From an uncultured Oxalobacter sp. (GTDB taxonomy: Bacteria > Pseudomonadota > Gammaproteobacteria > Burkholderiales > Burkholderiaceae_D): a DNA stretch of 45,842 bases. Location of the stretch: NCBI GenBank assembly GCA_905202055.1, contig CAJKQK010000010.1:1-45842 (forward strand), in the 5' to 3' direction. The notes beneath the pieces are model-generated. The model was given only the letters and a program-made list of their open reading frames with translations. It made no database searches and was not told where the DNA came from. Shown piece by piece: positions 22,858 through 32,300 of this stretch; position 1 is the first letter of the stretch; each line of letters starts with the position of its first letter. A program made the translations under genes and the position numbers.

Positions 22858-25719
22858 ATGATGCAGGAGTACAGCGACAATTCGTATCTCTTCGCGGGCA
22901 ACGCGCCTTACGTCGAGGAACTTTATGAGGCGTATCTGGACAATCCCGCCAATGTGCCGGAAAACTGGCGGGCTTATTTCAATTCGATGCAAAACGTGCC
23001 TGCCGTCGACGGCAGCAACCGTTCCGATATCCGGCATGGCCCGGTCGTCGCGGCGTATGCCGAACGGGCGAAACATTCCCCGTTCAGGATCCTTGTCCCC
23101 AAAGGCAACGCCGAGCTGGACAGAAAGCGTATCGCCGCGCAGCAAATGACGGCGGCATACCGTTTCCTCGGCACCTACTGGGCGAAACTCGATCCGCTTG
23201 AGCGGCATGAACGGCCGCAGATTCCGGAGCTGGAACCGTCTTTTTACGGGTTCACGGATACGGATATGGATCTGGTATTCAATATCAGCAATACGTATTT
23301 CGGGAAAGAGACGGCGACCTTGCGCGAACTGTTGCAGATGCTGCGCGAGACGTATTGCCGCTCCATCGGTGCGGAATTCATGTATATCACCGACCATGCG
23401 CAAAAGCGCTGGATGCAGGAGAGGCTGGAATCGATTCAGGCCACACCGTCGTTTTCTCCCGAAAAGAAACGCCATATCCTGGAACGGGTCACGTCGGCCG
23501 AATGTATGGAGCGTTATCTGCACACACGTTATGTCGGACAGAAACGCTTTTCGCTGGAAGGCGGGGAAAGTTTCATTGTCTCGCTGGACGAAGTGATCCA
23601 GCGGGCGGGGTCGAAAGGCATACAGGAAATCGTGCTGGGCATGGCGCATCGCGGGCGGCTGAACGTGCTGGTCAATATCATGGGCAAGATGCCGAACGAT
23701 TTGTTCGCCGAATTCGAGGGTGGTTTGCCGGAAAACGATTTGCCGGCCGGGGACGTGAAATACCATCAGGGTTTCGTGCGCGACATTTCGACGCCGGGGG
23801 GGCCGGTGCACCTGTCACTGGCGTTCAATCCCTCGCATCTGGAAATCGTCGATCCGGTCGTGGAAGGTTCGGCCAAGGCGCGTATGTTCCATCGTGACGA
23901 TCCGGACGGCTCGCAGGTGATGCCGGTGCTGGTGCACGGGGATGCTTCTTTTTCCGGTCAGGGCGTCGTCATGGAAACGCTGAACATGGCGCAGACGCGC
24001 GGTTACAGCACGGGCGGCACGGTGCATATCGTCCTGAACAACCAGATCGGCTTTACCACGTCGGATGTCCGTGAATCGCGTTCGTCCCTCTATTGCACGG
24101 ATGTGGCGAAGATGATCGAGGCACCGATCCTGCACGTAAACGGCGACGATCCGGAAGCGGTCGTGCTGGCGACGCAGATCGCGCTGGATTTCCGGATGGA
24201 GTTCAGAAAAGATGTCGTGGTCGATATCGTCTGCTACCGCAAGCTGGGCCATAACGAGCAGGATACGCCTGCCATGACGCAGCCGCTGATGTACAAGAAG
24301 ATCGCCACGCATCCGGGTGTACGCAGCCTTTACGTTGACCGGCTGGTGAAGCAGGGTGTCATCCGGCCGGCGGACGCCGATGCGCTGGTGGCCGGTTATC
24401 GTGCCCGGATGGATGCCGGTACGCCGATTGTCAATCCGGTCATATCGAACATGAAGAGCCAGTCGGCGATTGAATGGCAGCCGATCCTGAAAAAACAGGG
24501 CTGGTCGGAAGATGCCGATACGGCGATGCCGATTCTGGAACTCAAGCGCCTGTCCGAACGTATTACGACGATGCCGGACTGGCTGACCCTGCATCCGCTG
24601 GTGGAAAGGGTCATTCATGACCGTGCCCGGATGGGCAGGGGTGAATTGCCGGTCGATTGGGGCATGGCGGAACATCTGGCCTATGCCTCGCTGGTATCGG
24701 CCGGTTTTTCGGTCAGGCTGGCAGGGGAGGATTCCGAACGCGGTACGTTCGTTCACCGGCATGCCGTTTTGCACGATCAGGAACGGGTCATTTCCGGCGC
24801 AGGAAAGTATGTGCCACTGAAGAACGTCTCGAAGGATCAGGCCAGTTTTACGGTCATCAATTCGCCCCTGTCGGAAGAGGCGGCGCTGGCATTCGAATAC
24901 GGTTTTGCGACGACGGCACCCAATACGCTGACGCTTTGGGAAGGGCAGTTCGGTGATTTCGCCAATGGCGCGCAGGTGGTCATCGACCAGTTCATCAGTT
25001 CCGGCGAGGCGAAATGGGGACGTATTTGCGGACTGGTGATGCTTCTGCCGCACGGGTATGAAGGACAGGGGCCGGAACATTCTTCCGCACGCCTTGAACG
25101 CTATCTGCAATTGTGTGCGGACAACAATATGTCGGTTGTCCAGCCGACGACGGCATCGCAGATTTTCCATGTCCTGCGCAGGCAGATGCTCCGGATGCAG
25201 AGAAAACCGCTGATTGTCATGACGCCGAAGTCGCTGCTCAGGCACAAGGATGCCGCTTCCCCGCTTAAAGAACTGGCAGACGGGTCTTTCAGGCCGGTTT
25301 TGGGTGAAGTGGATGCCAGTATCGATGCGAAAAAGGTCAAACGCGTTCTGCTGTGTACCGGTCGCGTGTATTACGATCTGGCGCATATGCGCACCGAGAA
25401 AAAACGCAAGGATGTCGCAATTGTCAGGATTGAGGAACTTTATCCGTTCCCGGCCGGGTTGCTGGCGAATGAACTGAAGAAGTATCCGAAAGCGGAAGAA
25501 GTGGTCTGGGTTCAGGACGAGCCTGAAAATCAGGGAGCATGGCTGCAGTTGCAGCGGCCGGTTTTCGATACCCTGCAGACGGGACAGAAACTGTCTTTCG
25601 TAGCCCGTCCGGCCTCATCGTCTCCGGCTGTCGGCTATTTCCAGAAGCATTCCGCACAGCAGAAGGAACTGATGAATGGCGCTTTCGGCGAATTGGGAAA
25701 TATGGTGCTGGTGCGCTGA
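22858..25719 (+). CDS. sucA: 2-oxoglutarate dehydrogenase E1 component
   Basis: E1 (also called odhA) decarboxylates 2-oxoglutarate with thiamine diphosphate and passes the succinyl group to the lipoyl arm of E2, in the TCA cycle. The 953-residue protein starts MMQEYSDNSYLFAGNAPYVE at an ATG eight bases after AAAGGAGGG, an excellent ribosome site; frames extending further upstream lack such support. Landmarks are GMAHRGRLNVLVN, the TPP-binding GDASFSGQGV (Asp362), NNQIGFTT, LSEEAALAFEYGFATT, LWEGQFGDFANGAQ and LPHGYEGQGPEHSSAR. The length is close to E. coli SucA (933). It is followed after 82 bases by sucB and then lpdA, a full ODH operon. Control is probably through the palindrome-overlapped promoter at 22667-22706. 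Confidence 0.95.
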   Translation: MMQEYSDNSYLFAGNAPYVEELYEAYLDNPANVPENWRAYFNSMQNVPAVDGSNRSDIRHGPVVAAYAERAKHSPFRILVPKGNAELDRKRIAAQQMTAAYRFLGTYWAKLDPLERHERPQIPELEPSFYGFTDTDMDLVFNISNTYFGKETATLRELLQMLRETYCRSIGAEFMYITDHAQKRWMQERLESIQATPSFSPEKKRHILERVTSAECMERYLHTRYVGQKRFSLEGGESFIVSLDEVIQRAGSKGIQEIVLGMAHRGRLNVLVNIMGKMPNDLFAEFEGGLPENDLPAGDVKYHQGFVRDISTPGGPVHLSLAFNPSHLEIVDPVVEGSAKARMFHRDDPDGSQVMPVLVHGDASFSGQGVVMETLNMAQTRGYSTGGTVHIVLNNQIGFTTSDVRESRSSLYCTDVAKMIEAPILHVNGDDPEAVVLATQIALDFRMEFRKDVVVDIVCYRKLGHNEQDTPAMTQPLMYKKIATHPGVRSLYVDRLVKQGVIRPADADALVAGYRARMDAGTPIVNPVISNMKSQSAIEWQPILKKQGWSEDADTAMPILELKRLSERITTMPDWLTLHPLVERVIHDRARMGRGELPVDWGMAEHLAYASLVSAGFSVRLAGEDSERGTFVHRHAVLHDQERVISGAGKYVPLKNVSKDQASFTVINSPLSEEAALAFEYGFATTAPNTLTLWEGQFGDFANGAQVVIDQFISSGEAKWGRICGLVMLLPHGYEGQGPEHSSARLERYLQLCADNNMSVVQPTTASQIFHVLRRQMLRMQRKPLIVMTPKSLLRHKDAASPLKELADGSFRPVLGEVDASIDAKKVKRVLLCTGRVYYDLAHMRTEKKRKDVAIVRIEELYPFPAGLLANELKKYPKAEEVVWVQDEPENQGAWLQLQRPVFDTLQTGQKLSFVARPASSSPAVGYFQKHSAQQKELMNGAFGELGNMVLVR

Positions 25720-25801
25720 AGAAAAGAATAAAAACAACAGTCGCTTTACGTTTGAATGATGTTTGAACATGTGACTCCGAACTTTTCAAGTGGAGAAAAA
25801 T

Positions 25802-27202
25802 ATGGCGGTTCTTGAAGTGAAAGTTCCCCAGTTATCGGAATCGGTAACGGAAGCCACACTCTTGCAGTGGCACAAACAGGCGGGCGAAGCCGTCACGCTG
25901 GATGAAAATCTGGTCGATGTCGAAACGGACAAGGTGGTACTGGAATTGCCGTGTCCCGCCGACGGCGTGCTGACACAGATCCTGAAAAGGGATGGCAGTA
26001 TCGTCGTGGCCGGTGAAGTGATCGCTCTGGTGGATACGGAGGCGACGGCATCGGCTGAATCGAAACCGGCACAGCCGCAAACCCGTGAAATGGAGCTGTT
26101 CGCTTCGGCACCGGCAGCCGAACCGGCTGCCGCAGTGGCATCGTCTGCCGTTCCCGACGATCTTCCCGCAAAACCGGAAAAGGAAGAAAATGCGGAAATC
26201 GCCGCTTTCGACAGTGAACGCGACATGCCCGATCCGGCGGACTATCCGTCCGGCATCGTCATGCCGGCGGCCGCCCGGATGATGGCCGAACTCGGCATGG
26301 ATGAAACCTCGGTGGTCGGCACTGGCAAGGACGGGCGTATTACGAAGAAGGATGTGGAACGTGCATGGCAGGCACAGGGAACCGATCTGGGCGAGGATGA
26401 AAAAGCTATCGAACAGGCGACGCGCCGTGTGGCACCGCCTGCCGGTACGCCGTATACGCCATCCGGCTCGACCGGACAGCAGACGGTTTACGGCGCGACG
26501 AACCGCACGGAAAACCGTGTCCCGATGAGCCGCTTGCGCGCACGGGTGGCCGAACGGCTGATCCAGTCACAGCAGCAGACGGCCTCGCTGACGACGTTTA
26601 ATGAAGTGAACATGCAGCCGGTTCTGGATTTGCGCCGCAAGTTCGGCGAACAGTTCGAAAAGGAACACGGTGTGCGGCTCGGCCTGATGTCTTTCTTCGT
26701 CAAGGCGGCGATTGCGGCACTGAAACGTTTCCCGGTCGTGAATGCCTCGATTGACGGGAACGATATCGTCTATCACGGGTATTACGATATCGGCATTGCC
26801 ATCAGTTCCCCGCGCGGGCTGGTCGTGCCGATCATGCGCGATGCCGACCTGATGACGATTGCCGAGATCGAAAAGAAAATCAACGAATTGTCGATCAAGG
26901 CACGGGACGGGCAATTGACGCTTGACGACCTGACCGGCGGCACGTTCTCCATTTCCAACGGGGGCGTGTTCGGTTCGCTGCTGTCGACGCCGATCATCAA
27001 CCCGCCGCAGTCGGCCATTCTGGGCATCCATGCCACGACGGAGAGGCCTGTCGTCGAAAACGGCCAGATCGTGATCCGTCCGATCAATTATCTGGCGCTG
27101 TCTTACGACCATCGCCTGATCGACGGGCGTGAAGCGGTGCTGGCCCTGCGGACGATGAAGGAAACGCTGGAAGATCCGGCACGCCTGTTGCTGGATTTGT
27201 AA
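25802..27202 (+). CDS. sucB: Dihydrolipoyl succinyltransferase E2 component
   Basis: E2 (odhB) carries the lipoyl arm and transfers succinyl to CoA, forming the core of the ODH complex. Domain order in this 466-residue protein: a lipoyl domain with Lys44 in VDVETDKVVLE, then an Ala/Glu-rich linker (about 82-125). The E1/E3-binding domain follows (PAAARMMAELGMDETSVVGT, about 147-182), then a second linker, and the acyltransferase core ending in SYDHRLIDGREAV (434-446, His437 and Asp441). The ATG at 25802 is preceded by GGAG; a GTG four codons upstream is less likely. There is one lipoyl domain, as is usual for SucB. It sits between sucA and lpdA with a 28-base gap to the latter. Confidence 0.95.
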   Translation: MAVLEVKVPQLSESVTEATLLQWHKQAGEAVTLDENLVDVETDKVVLELPCPADGVLTQILKRDGSIVVAGEVIALVDTEATASAESKPAQPQTREMELFASAPAAEPAAAVASSAVPDDLPAKPEKEENAEIAAFDSERDMPDPADYPSGIVMPAAARMMAELGMDETSVVGTGKDGRITKKDVERAWQAQGTDLGEDEKAIEQATRRVAPPAGTPYTPSGSTGQQTVYGATNRTENRVPMSRLRARVAERLIQSQQQTASLTTFNEVNMQPVLDLRRKFGEQFEKEHGVRLGLMSFFVKAAIAALKRFPVVNASIDGNDIVYHGYYDIGIAISSPRGLVVPIMRDADLMTIAEIEKKINELSIKARDGQLTLDDLTGGTFSISNGGVFGSLLSTPIINPPQSAILGIHATTERPVVENGQIVIRPINYLALSYDHRLIDGREAVLALRTMKETLEDPARLLLDL

Positions 27203-27230
27203 TATTCTCCGGGGACGAAAGGAATATGCG

Positions 27231-28655
27231 ATGAGTGTGGATTTCGATGTAGCCGTGATCGGCGGAGGCCCGGGCGGGTATATTGCCGCGATCCGTGCCG
27301 CACAGCTCGGCATGAAAACGGTGTGTATCGACGACTGGAAGATCGATGGGAAACCTGCATTGGGGGGCACCTGTACGAACGTGGGGTGCATTCCCTCGAA
27401 GGCATTGCTGGAAGCGTCCGCCCATTACGAAATGGCGAAGGATGGGCTGTCCAGTTTCGGTGTCGATATCATCGGGGTGGATATGGACATCGCACGGATG
27501 CAGATGCGCCGGGCGTCCATTGTCCGCCAGAACAATGACGGGATCGCTTTCCTGTTCCGCAAGAACAAGATCACCTGCTTCAACGGTACGGGCTCGTTTA
27601 CGGGGGTGGAAAACGGTGAATACACCATTGCCGTCACCGGCGACGAGACCCGGAAGTTCACCTGCACGCACGTGATCATCGCGACCGGTTCCAAACCCCG
27701 TGCATGGCCGAATCTGCCGTTTGATGAAGAGCGTGTCCTGTCCAACGCAGGTGTTTTGTCCCTGAACGACGTGCCGAAGAGTTTCGCCATTATCGGCGCG
27801 GGAGTGGTCGGGCTGGAAATGGGGTCGGTCTGGCGCCGTCTCGGTTCGGACGTGACGCTGTTCGAATCGCAACCGGAACTGCTTGCGGGCGCTGATCGTC
27901 AGGTCGCGATGGAAGCGCAGAAACAGCTGACCCGCCAGGGCTTGACGATATTGACCGGTGCAACCGTCAGGAAGGTGAGACGGATGCCCAAGGGCGTTGC
28001 CATCGAATATGACGACGCGAGGGGACAGGTTGAAAAAGCCGTGTTCGACAAGTTGCTGGTGTCTATCGGGCGTGTGCCTTATACGCAGGGGCTTGGTATC
28101 GAAAAAGTCGGTTTGCAGCTGGATGAGCGTGGTTTCGTTGCCGTGGATGGCTTGTGCCGTACGAACCTGACAAATGTCTGGGCGATCGGTGATGTGGTGC
28201 GCGGGCCGATGCTGGCTCACAAGGCAGAGGATGAAGGTGTTGCCGTGGCCGAGCGGATTGCAGGAAAATACGGACACGTCGATTACAAGGGCATTCCCTG
28301 GGTTGTCTATACCCATCCGGAAATCGCCTGGGCCGGACGCACGGAAGAAGAGTTGCTGGCGGAAAACGTGTCGTTCAAAAAGGGCATATTCCCGTTCATA
28401 GCGAACGGACGCGCCCGCACGATGGGGACGACGGAAGGTTTCGTCAAGATTCTGGCCGATGCGAAAACCGACGAGGTGCTGGGTGTCCATATGATCGGGC
28501 CGATGGTGTCCGAACTGATTGCCGAGGCAGTCATGGCGATGACTTTCAAGGCGACATCCGAAGACATCGCCCGGATTTGCCATGCCCATCCGACCTTGTC
28601 CGAAGCGGTGAAGGAGGCCGCACTGGCAGTCGATGGCAGGGCATTGAATATGTAA
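27231..28655 (+). CDS. lpdA: Dihydrolipoamide dehydrogenase E3 component
   Basis: E3 reoxidises the dihydrolipoyl group of E2 using FAD and NAD+. This 474-residue flavoprotein has the FAD-binding GGGPGGYIAAI (11-21) and the redox disulfide GGTCTNVGCIPSK (Cys48, Cys53). The NAD-binding region is AIIGAGVVGLEMGSVWRRLG, the second FAD motif is VWAIGDVVRGPMLAHKAEDEG, and the C-terminal catalytic His-Glu pair is HAHPTLSE (His453, Glu458). The ATG at 27231 follows AAAGGA at eight bases. It is the last gene of the sucA-sucB-lpdA operon and is closed by a terminator at 28678. It could also serve a pyruvate or glycine complex encoded elsewhere. Confidence 0.95.
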   Translation: MSVDFDVAVIGGGPGGYIAAIRAAQLGMKTVCIDDWKIDGKPALGGTCTNVGCIPSKALLEASAHYEMAKDGLSSFGVDIIGVDMDIARMQMRRASIVRQNNDGIAFLFRKNKITCFNGTGSFTGVENGEYTIAVTGDETRKFTCTHVIIATGSKPRAWPNLPFDEERVLSNAGVLSLNDVPKSFAIIGAGVVGLEMGSVWRRLGSDVTLFESQPELLAGADRQVAMEAQKQLTRQGLTILTGATVRKVRRMPKGVAIEYDDARGQVEKAVFDKLLVSIGRVPYTQGLGIEKVGLQLDERGFVAVDGLCRTNLTNVWAIGDVVRGPMLAHKAEDEGVAVAERIAGKYGHVDYKGIPWVVYTHPEIAWAGRTEEELLAENVSFKKGIFPFIANGRARTMGTTEGFVKILADAKTDEVLGVHMIGPMVSELIAEAVMAMTFKATSEDIARICHAHPTLSEAVKEAALAVDGRALNM

Positions 28656-28677
28656 AGGCAAGGGAATACGGGAAATT

Positions 28678-28703
28678 GAAAGGCGGCCTTGTGCCGCCTT
28701 TTT
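28678..28703 (+). terminator. Rho-independent terminator of the ODH operon
   Basis: AAAGGCGGC and GCCGCCTTT pair around the loop CTTGT, followed by TTT. It lies 23 bases after the lpdA stop. Confidence 0.85.
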
Positions 28704-28733
28704 GGTTGGGCAAACTCATGTGGAGATACGGTC

Positions 28734-29648
28734 ATGCATATACAGGAAAAAACATCTGTCACAGGCGACGGTATAAAAAGCGAAACGTCTGTCTTGCGTC
28801 TGATCTATCCGCAGTGGCAGGGCGGGATCGTCGATCACTGGATGCCGGATATCGTGCCGGAAGATGCTTCAAAGGGATATTTTCTCGGCGCGCAACTGTT
28901 GAAGATGCTGGCGCCGGAGAGTACTGCGATGACGGCAGAGGTCCCTGTCTCGCTCGATATCAGGGACAGGGCCGTCGAAGAAGGCATCAGCGCGCGCAGG
29001 GTCATCGTTAAACAGACTGGAGCGGCTCTGGATATCGTGCGTGAGAATGCACCCGAAAAAATCGTGACGCTCGGCGGAGAATGTTCGGTCAGCGTTGTGC
29101 CGTTTACGTATCTCGCGGCGAAATATCCGGATGATGTGGCGATCGTGTGGCTCGACGCCCATCCGGACGTGAACCTGCCAGACGATGAATACAAGGGTTA
29201 TCACGCGATGGCGCTGACGGCGTGTCTTGGCATGGGTGATGAAGGGATCATGCGGATGCTCCCCGGAAAAGTCGCTGCACAAAACGCCCTGATCGTCGGG
29301 CTGCGTTCATGGGATGCGGGCATGAAGCAGCGCCAGAAGGAACTCGGGATTAAAGGATTGTCACCTGCGGACGTGGCTGAAGACAGCAAGGCCATTCTGG
29401 ACTGGCTGAAGTCGACCGGGGTGTCGAAAGTGCTTGTCCATTTCGATCTGGATGTGCTCGACCCGGCTGAAATCATTGCCGGTGTCGGCGTCGAGCCGAA
29501 TGGCATGAAAATGGCAGAGGCCATCCGGGTGATCAACGATATCGCGGCGCATTATGATCTGGTCGGCCTGACGGTGGCGGAATTCATGCCCCGCATAGCC
29601 ATCCGGATGAAACGGATGCTTGACGGGCTTCCATTGCTGAAAGTCTAG
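28734..29648 (+). CDS. Arginase/agmatinase-fold (ureohydrolase family) protein
   Basis: The 304-residue cytoplasmic protein has ureohydrolase metal motifs WLDAHPDVN (139-147; Asp141, His143, Asp145) and HFDLDVLDP (Asp238, Asp240). In the first motif, where arginases have GGDHS with a Mn-binding His, it reads TLGGECSVS (Cys117, Glu for Asp). That substitution is seen in arginase-family members of unknown specificity and could change the metal site, so arginase or agmatinase activity should not be assumed. The ATG at 28734 follows GGAG; the longer frame from 28689 starts inside the preceding terminator. It is a single gene, closed by the terminator at 29672. The substrate is probably a guanidino or related amide compound, by family only. 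Confidence 0.75.
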   Translation: MHIQEKTSVTGDGIKSETSVLRLIYPQWQGGIVDHWMPDIVPEDASKGYFLGAQLLKMLAPESTAMTAEVPVSLDIRDRAVEEGISARRVIVKQTGAALDIVRENAPEKIVTLGGECSVSVVPFTYLAAKYPDDVAIVWLDAHPDVNLPDDEYKGYHAMALTACLGMGDEGIMRMLPGKVAAQNALIVGLRSWDAGMKQRQKELGIKGLSPADVAEDSKAILDWLKSTGVSKVLVHFDLDVLDPAEIIAGVGVEPNGMKMAEAIRVINDIAAHYDLVGLTVAEFMPRIAIRMKRMLDGLPLLKV

Positions 29649-29671
29649 TGTCGCCGTTTGCGTGCCCATGA

Positions 29672-29700
29672 AAAAAAGGATGCTTTGGCATCCTTTTTTC
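29672..29700. terminator. Bidirectional terminator shared by convergent genes
   Basis: AAAAAAGGATGC and GCATCCTTTTTT form a stem around TTTG, with A and T runs on both sides. It serves the arginase-fold gene (rightward) and autotransporter 1 (leftward). The stem AAAAGGATGC recurs at 34323-34348, next to the end of the second autotransporter. Confidence 0.85.
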
Positions 29701-29714
29701 TGTAGAGAAGCGGT

Positions 29715-32138
29715 CTAGAAACGGTAGTTCAGGCGCATGCTTGCCATCACGCCTTCCCGGTTTCCGGCAAATCCTTCCAGCGCGGCATTCAGACGAAGAT
29801 TGTCGTCATTGGTGGGCAGCCAGGAAACACCCAGTTCGGCAATGACGGTGCTGCCGCCGAGGTCGAGGTCTTTCAGGCGGAAGCCGTAAACCGATCCGCC
29901 TTCCTTGCCGTCGAATTCATATTCGTAGGCAATACCGGCGTAAGGCATGAAGCTGCTGTTGTTTCTCGCGTATTTCGTGCCGATGCGGATACGGCTGGAT
30001 GTGACGGAGTCGAAGGTATATTCATCTCCCAGCACATTGACCTTGTCGCTGTCGATGTGCGCCCAGCTGTAACGGGCATAAGTATTTAATGAGTCCTGTT
30101 GTGAGATCGCCCATTTGTAGGCAGCGCCGATATGTGCACCAAGGTAGAGGCTGGAAGTATTGTCATACGTGGCGCGTTGTCCTTCCTGATAGAAATCGGA
30201 CTTCCAGTCGGACTTGATGCGTCCGATACGGAAAGCGCCGTCAATTGAAAAGCCGTTGTTGAAATTCATTTCACCCAGCAGGCCGCCACCGAAGTAGTTG
30301 GCATTGCCGTTGGCACTGATGGCGCCGACTTCGGTGAAGTCGGTACTGCTCTGGTAGTTGCCGAAACCGGCTTCGACGAAAGCGCCTCCGGCAAGATCAT
30401 ATCCGGAAGCGAGGGTCGTCCCCCAGGACGCACCACCCATCGCGGTGAAGCTGTCGAGATCGAAATCGGGGTCTGTCTTGTATTTGCTGTGGCCGCCCTG
30501 TATGGCGATAAATCCCTTGTTGCCGGCTTTGGCGCTGGCAACCATGTTTTCAATGGCGATGCCCGAGAGCAGGTCGCCACCCTGTTTCAGCAGGGCCATT
30601 TCGTCAAGACGACCGAGCAGCAAATTTCTGGATTGCGGATTGAGCGTTGTGTTGGACAGGGAAGCGGTCAGTACATTGGCGTTCAGATCGAGATCCCAGT
30701 CGTAAAGCAGGGAGAGACCCTGTTTGCTCTGGACGGTAGTGTTGGCAAGGCTGCCGGTAATGGGCGAGCCGGAGCTGATGAGGTTGATGGTATCGCCTGC
30801 CGTAAATGGTGTCGTTCCGGGAGCGATATGGATGCTTTTGACTGTGCTGGCACCTCCGAGGTCGACTGTGCCGGCCGTGATGACGGCATCACTGGAGTTG
30901 GCCTGCATGTCGACGGGCAGGGTGAAGTTGAGGTTTTCGAAGTTGGACAGACCCGTCAATGTGAAACGGTTGACCACATTCAGGGTATTTCCCGTGAAGA
31001 CATCGCCGCCACTACCAGTGGCCCTGCCGCCCCACACGGAGCCGTTGATCGTGCCACCGAGAAGGTTGACCGTGTTGTTCATCGCCGTGCCGGTTTGGGT
31101 GACTGCACCGGCTACCGTTCCGTTGACAACGGTATTGCCTTCAATCGTGACGGTATTGCCGGTGGCTGTTCCGGAACTGGCATAAGCGCCATAAACAAGA
31201 GAGGATACCGTGCTGTCCGTTACGGTGACCGTATTGCCGCTGACTGTCCCATTGTCATTATTGATGCCGCCATAAATCCGGGTGGCCCGGCTATTGATGA
31301 CCTTGACGGTATTGTTTTCAACCCGTCCGCTGGTCCCGGAACTGCTGCCGCCAGTGATGTTGGAACCCGCTCCGCTCCGGTTTACGCTGTTGATGACGGT
31401 GACGCTGTTTCCAATGGCATCACCGTTATCACTTATGCCGCCCTGCGCCGAATAGAATTCGGAATCCGTTATCATCACTTCGTTTTGCGTGACTGTGCCA
31501 TGAGTGCTTCTGCCGCCCGTCAGGGATGCGCCTGAATAGGCATTTTCCTGAAAAGTGATCCTGTTATTTTCAACGAGACCGTTTTCCGACCGTCCACCGT
31601 ATACGGTGGATGCCCTGGCACCTGTGATGATGACTTCATTGTTTTTTACGGTTCCGCCTGTTGAGAAACCACCGTTGACACCACTTGAGATGGACGCGCC
31701 ATTATTCAGGATAACCCGGTTGTTTTCGGTAATTCCGGTCTCGCTGTAGCCGCCGAAGACAGAATGGCCTACGGCATGAAAAGAGCCACCGTCAACCGTG
31801 ACCGTATTGTTTGCGGCCCGTCCGTTGACGCTGTAGCCGCCGAAAACATCGTCATCGAAAGTGCCATCATGGATGACGAGATTGTTGCCGGAGACTTCTC
31901 CGGAACCGGCGGTAACGCCACCGAAAACAAAGCCGTTAATCGTGTAACCCGGCGCGTTGACGGTAACGTTGTTGCCGGTCAGACTTGTCGTGGGGAAAAG
32001 GGAACCCGGCACGTTCTGGACAGGATCGTTTGATTGCATACCGGGAATGGAGCCATCAAAGTAGATGTCTTCGGCAATGACAGATGTGGCGGGTACGAAA
32101 AGCAGGCCGACCATCAGTGAAAGAAAGGATTTTTTCAT
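29715..32138 (-). CDS. Autotransporter 1 (type Va, beta-helix passenger)
   Basis: The 807-residue outer-membrane protein starts with the signal peptide MKKSFLSLMVGLLFVPATSV, cut after VIA. A passenger of short repeats follows (G-N-x-V-T-V and x-V-Y/F-G-G-x-S patterns, about residues 40-400) that predicts a beta-helix rich in Asn, Gly and Thr. The C-terminal autotransporter barrel (about 540-807) includes GFIAIQGGHSKYKT, FAWGT-like segments and SLNTYARYSWAH. It ends MRLNYRF with the terminal Phe needed for BAM insertion. The ATG at 32138 is preceded by AAAAGG. It is a clear paralogue of the gene at 34367-36601. Adhesion or surface display is likely; no protease triad is seen. Confidence 0.85.
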   Translation of the reverse strand: MKKSFLSLMVGLLFVPATSVIAEDIYFDGSIPGMQSNDPVQNVPGSLFPTTSLTGNNVTVNAPGYTINGFVFGGVTAGSGEVSGNNLVIHDGTFDDDVFGGYSVNGRAANNTVTVDGGSFHAVGHSVFGGYSETGITENNRVILNNGASISSGVNGGFSTGGTVKNNEVIITGARASTVYGGRSENGLVENNRITFQENAYSGASLTGGRSTHGTVTQNEVMITDSEFYSAQGGISDNGDAIGNSVTVINSVNRSGAGSNITGGSSSGTSGRVENNTVKVINSRATRIYGGINNDNGTVSGNTVTVTDSTVSSLVYGAYASSGTATGNTVTIEGNTVVNGTVAGAVTQTGTAMNNTVNLLGGTINGSVWGGRATGSGGDVFTGNTLNVVNRFTLTGLSNFENLNFTLPVDMQANSSDAVITAGTVDLGGASTVKSIHIAPGTTPFTAGDTINLISSGSPITGSLANTTVQSKQGLSLLYDWDLDLNANVLTASLSNTTLNPQSRNLLLGRLDEMALLKQGGDLLSGIAIENMVASAKAGNKGFIAIQGGHSKYKTDPDFDLDSFTAMGGASWGTTLASGYDLAGGAFVEAGFGNYQSSTDFTEVGAISANGNANYFGGGLLGEMNFNNGFSIDGAFRIGRIKSDWKSDFYQEGQRATYDNTSSLYLGAHIGAAYKWAISQQDSLNTYARYSWAHIDSDKVNVLGDEYTFDSVTSSRIRIGTKYARNNSSFMPYAGIAYEYEFDGKEGGSVYGFRLKDLDLGGSTVIAELGVSWLPTNDDNLRLNAALEGFAGNREGVMASMRLNYRF

Positions 32139-32254
32139 TAAATACCTTTTGAAGAGGTGCTTTCTCAAGCATGTGTTGATAAAACGTCTTTCGAGTAAAC
32201 AGAAAGTCTCTCTGACGTGAGTGGTATCCGACTTCCCTGCAGCGGAGCTTATAA

Positions 32255-32300
32255 ATTGGGATTCCCGTCTGTTTGAGCCGAATCAAAGAGGAATCCCAAT
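32255..32300 (-). repeat. 11-bp inverted repeat in the autotransporter 1 leader
   Basis: ATTGGGATTCC (32255-32265) and GGAATCCCAAT (32290-32300) are perfect inverted copies separated by 24 bases, about 120-160 bases upstream of the autotransporter 1 start. A possible leftward -10 element (TATAAA, minus strand of 32320-32325) would place the repeat in the 5' leader RNA as a hairpin. It may instead be a protein site. Confidence 0.5.

Noticed and set aside
27084..28661. 525-codon leftward frame opposite lpdA, and similar frames opposite sucA
   Set aside because: Antisense shadows of strongly recognised genes with GC-rich third positions.
30489..31535. Long open frames on the plus strand opposite autotransporter 1, and similarly 34646-35863 opposite autotransporter 2
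   Set aside because: They are antisense to clear repeat-rich autotransporter genes. Their length comes from the biased Gly/Asn/Thr codons on the other strand.
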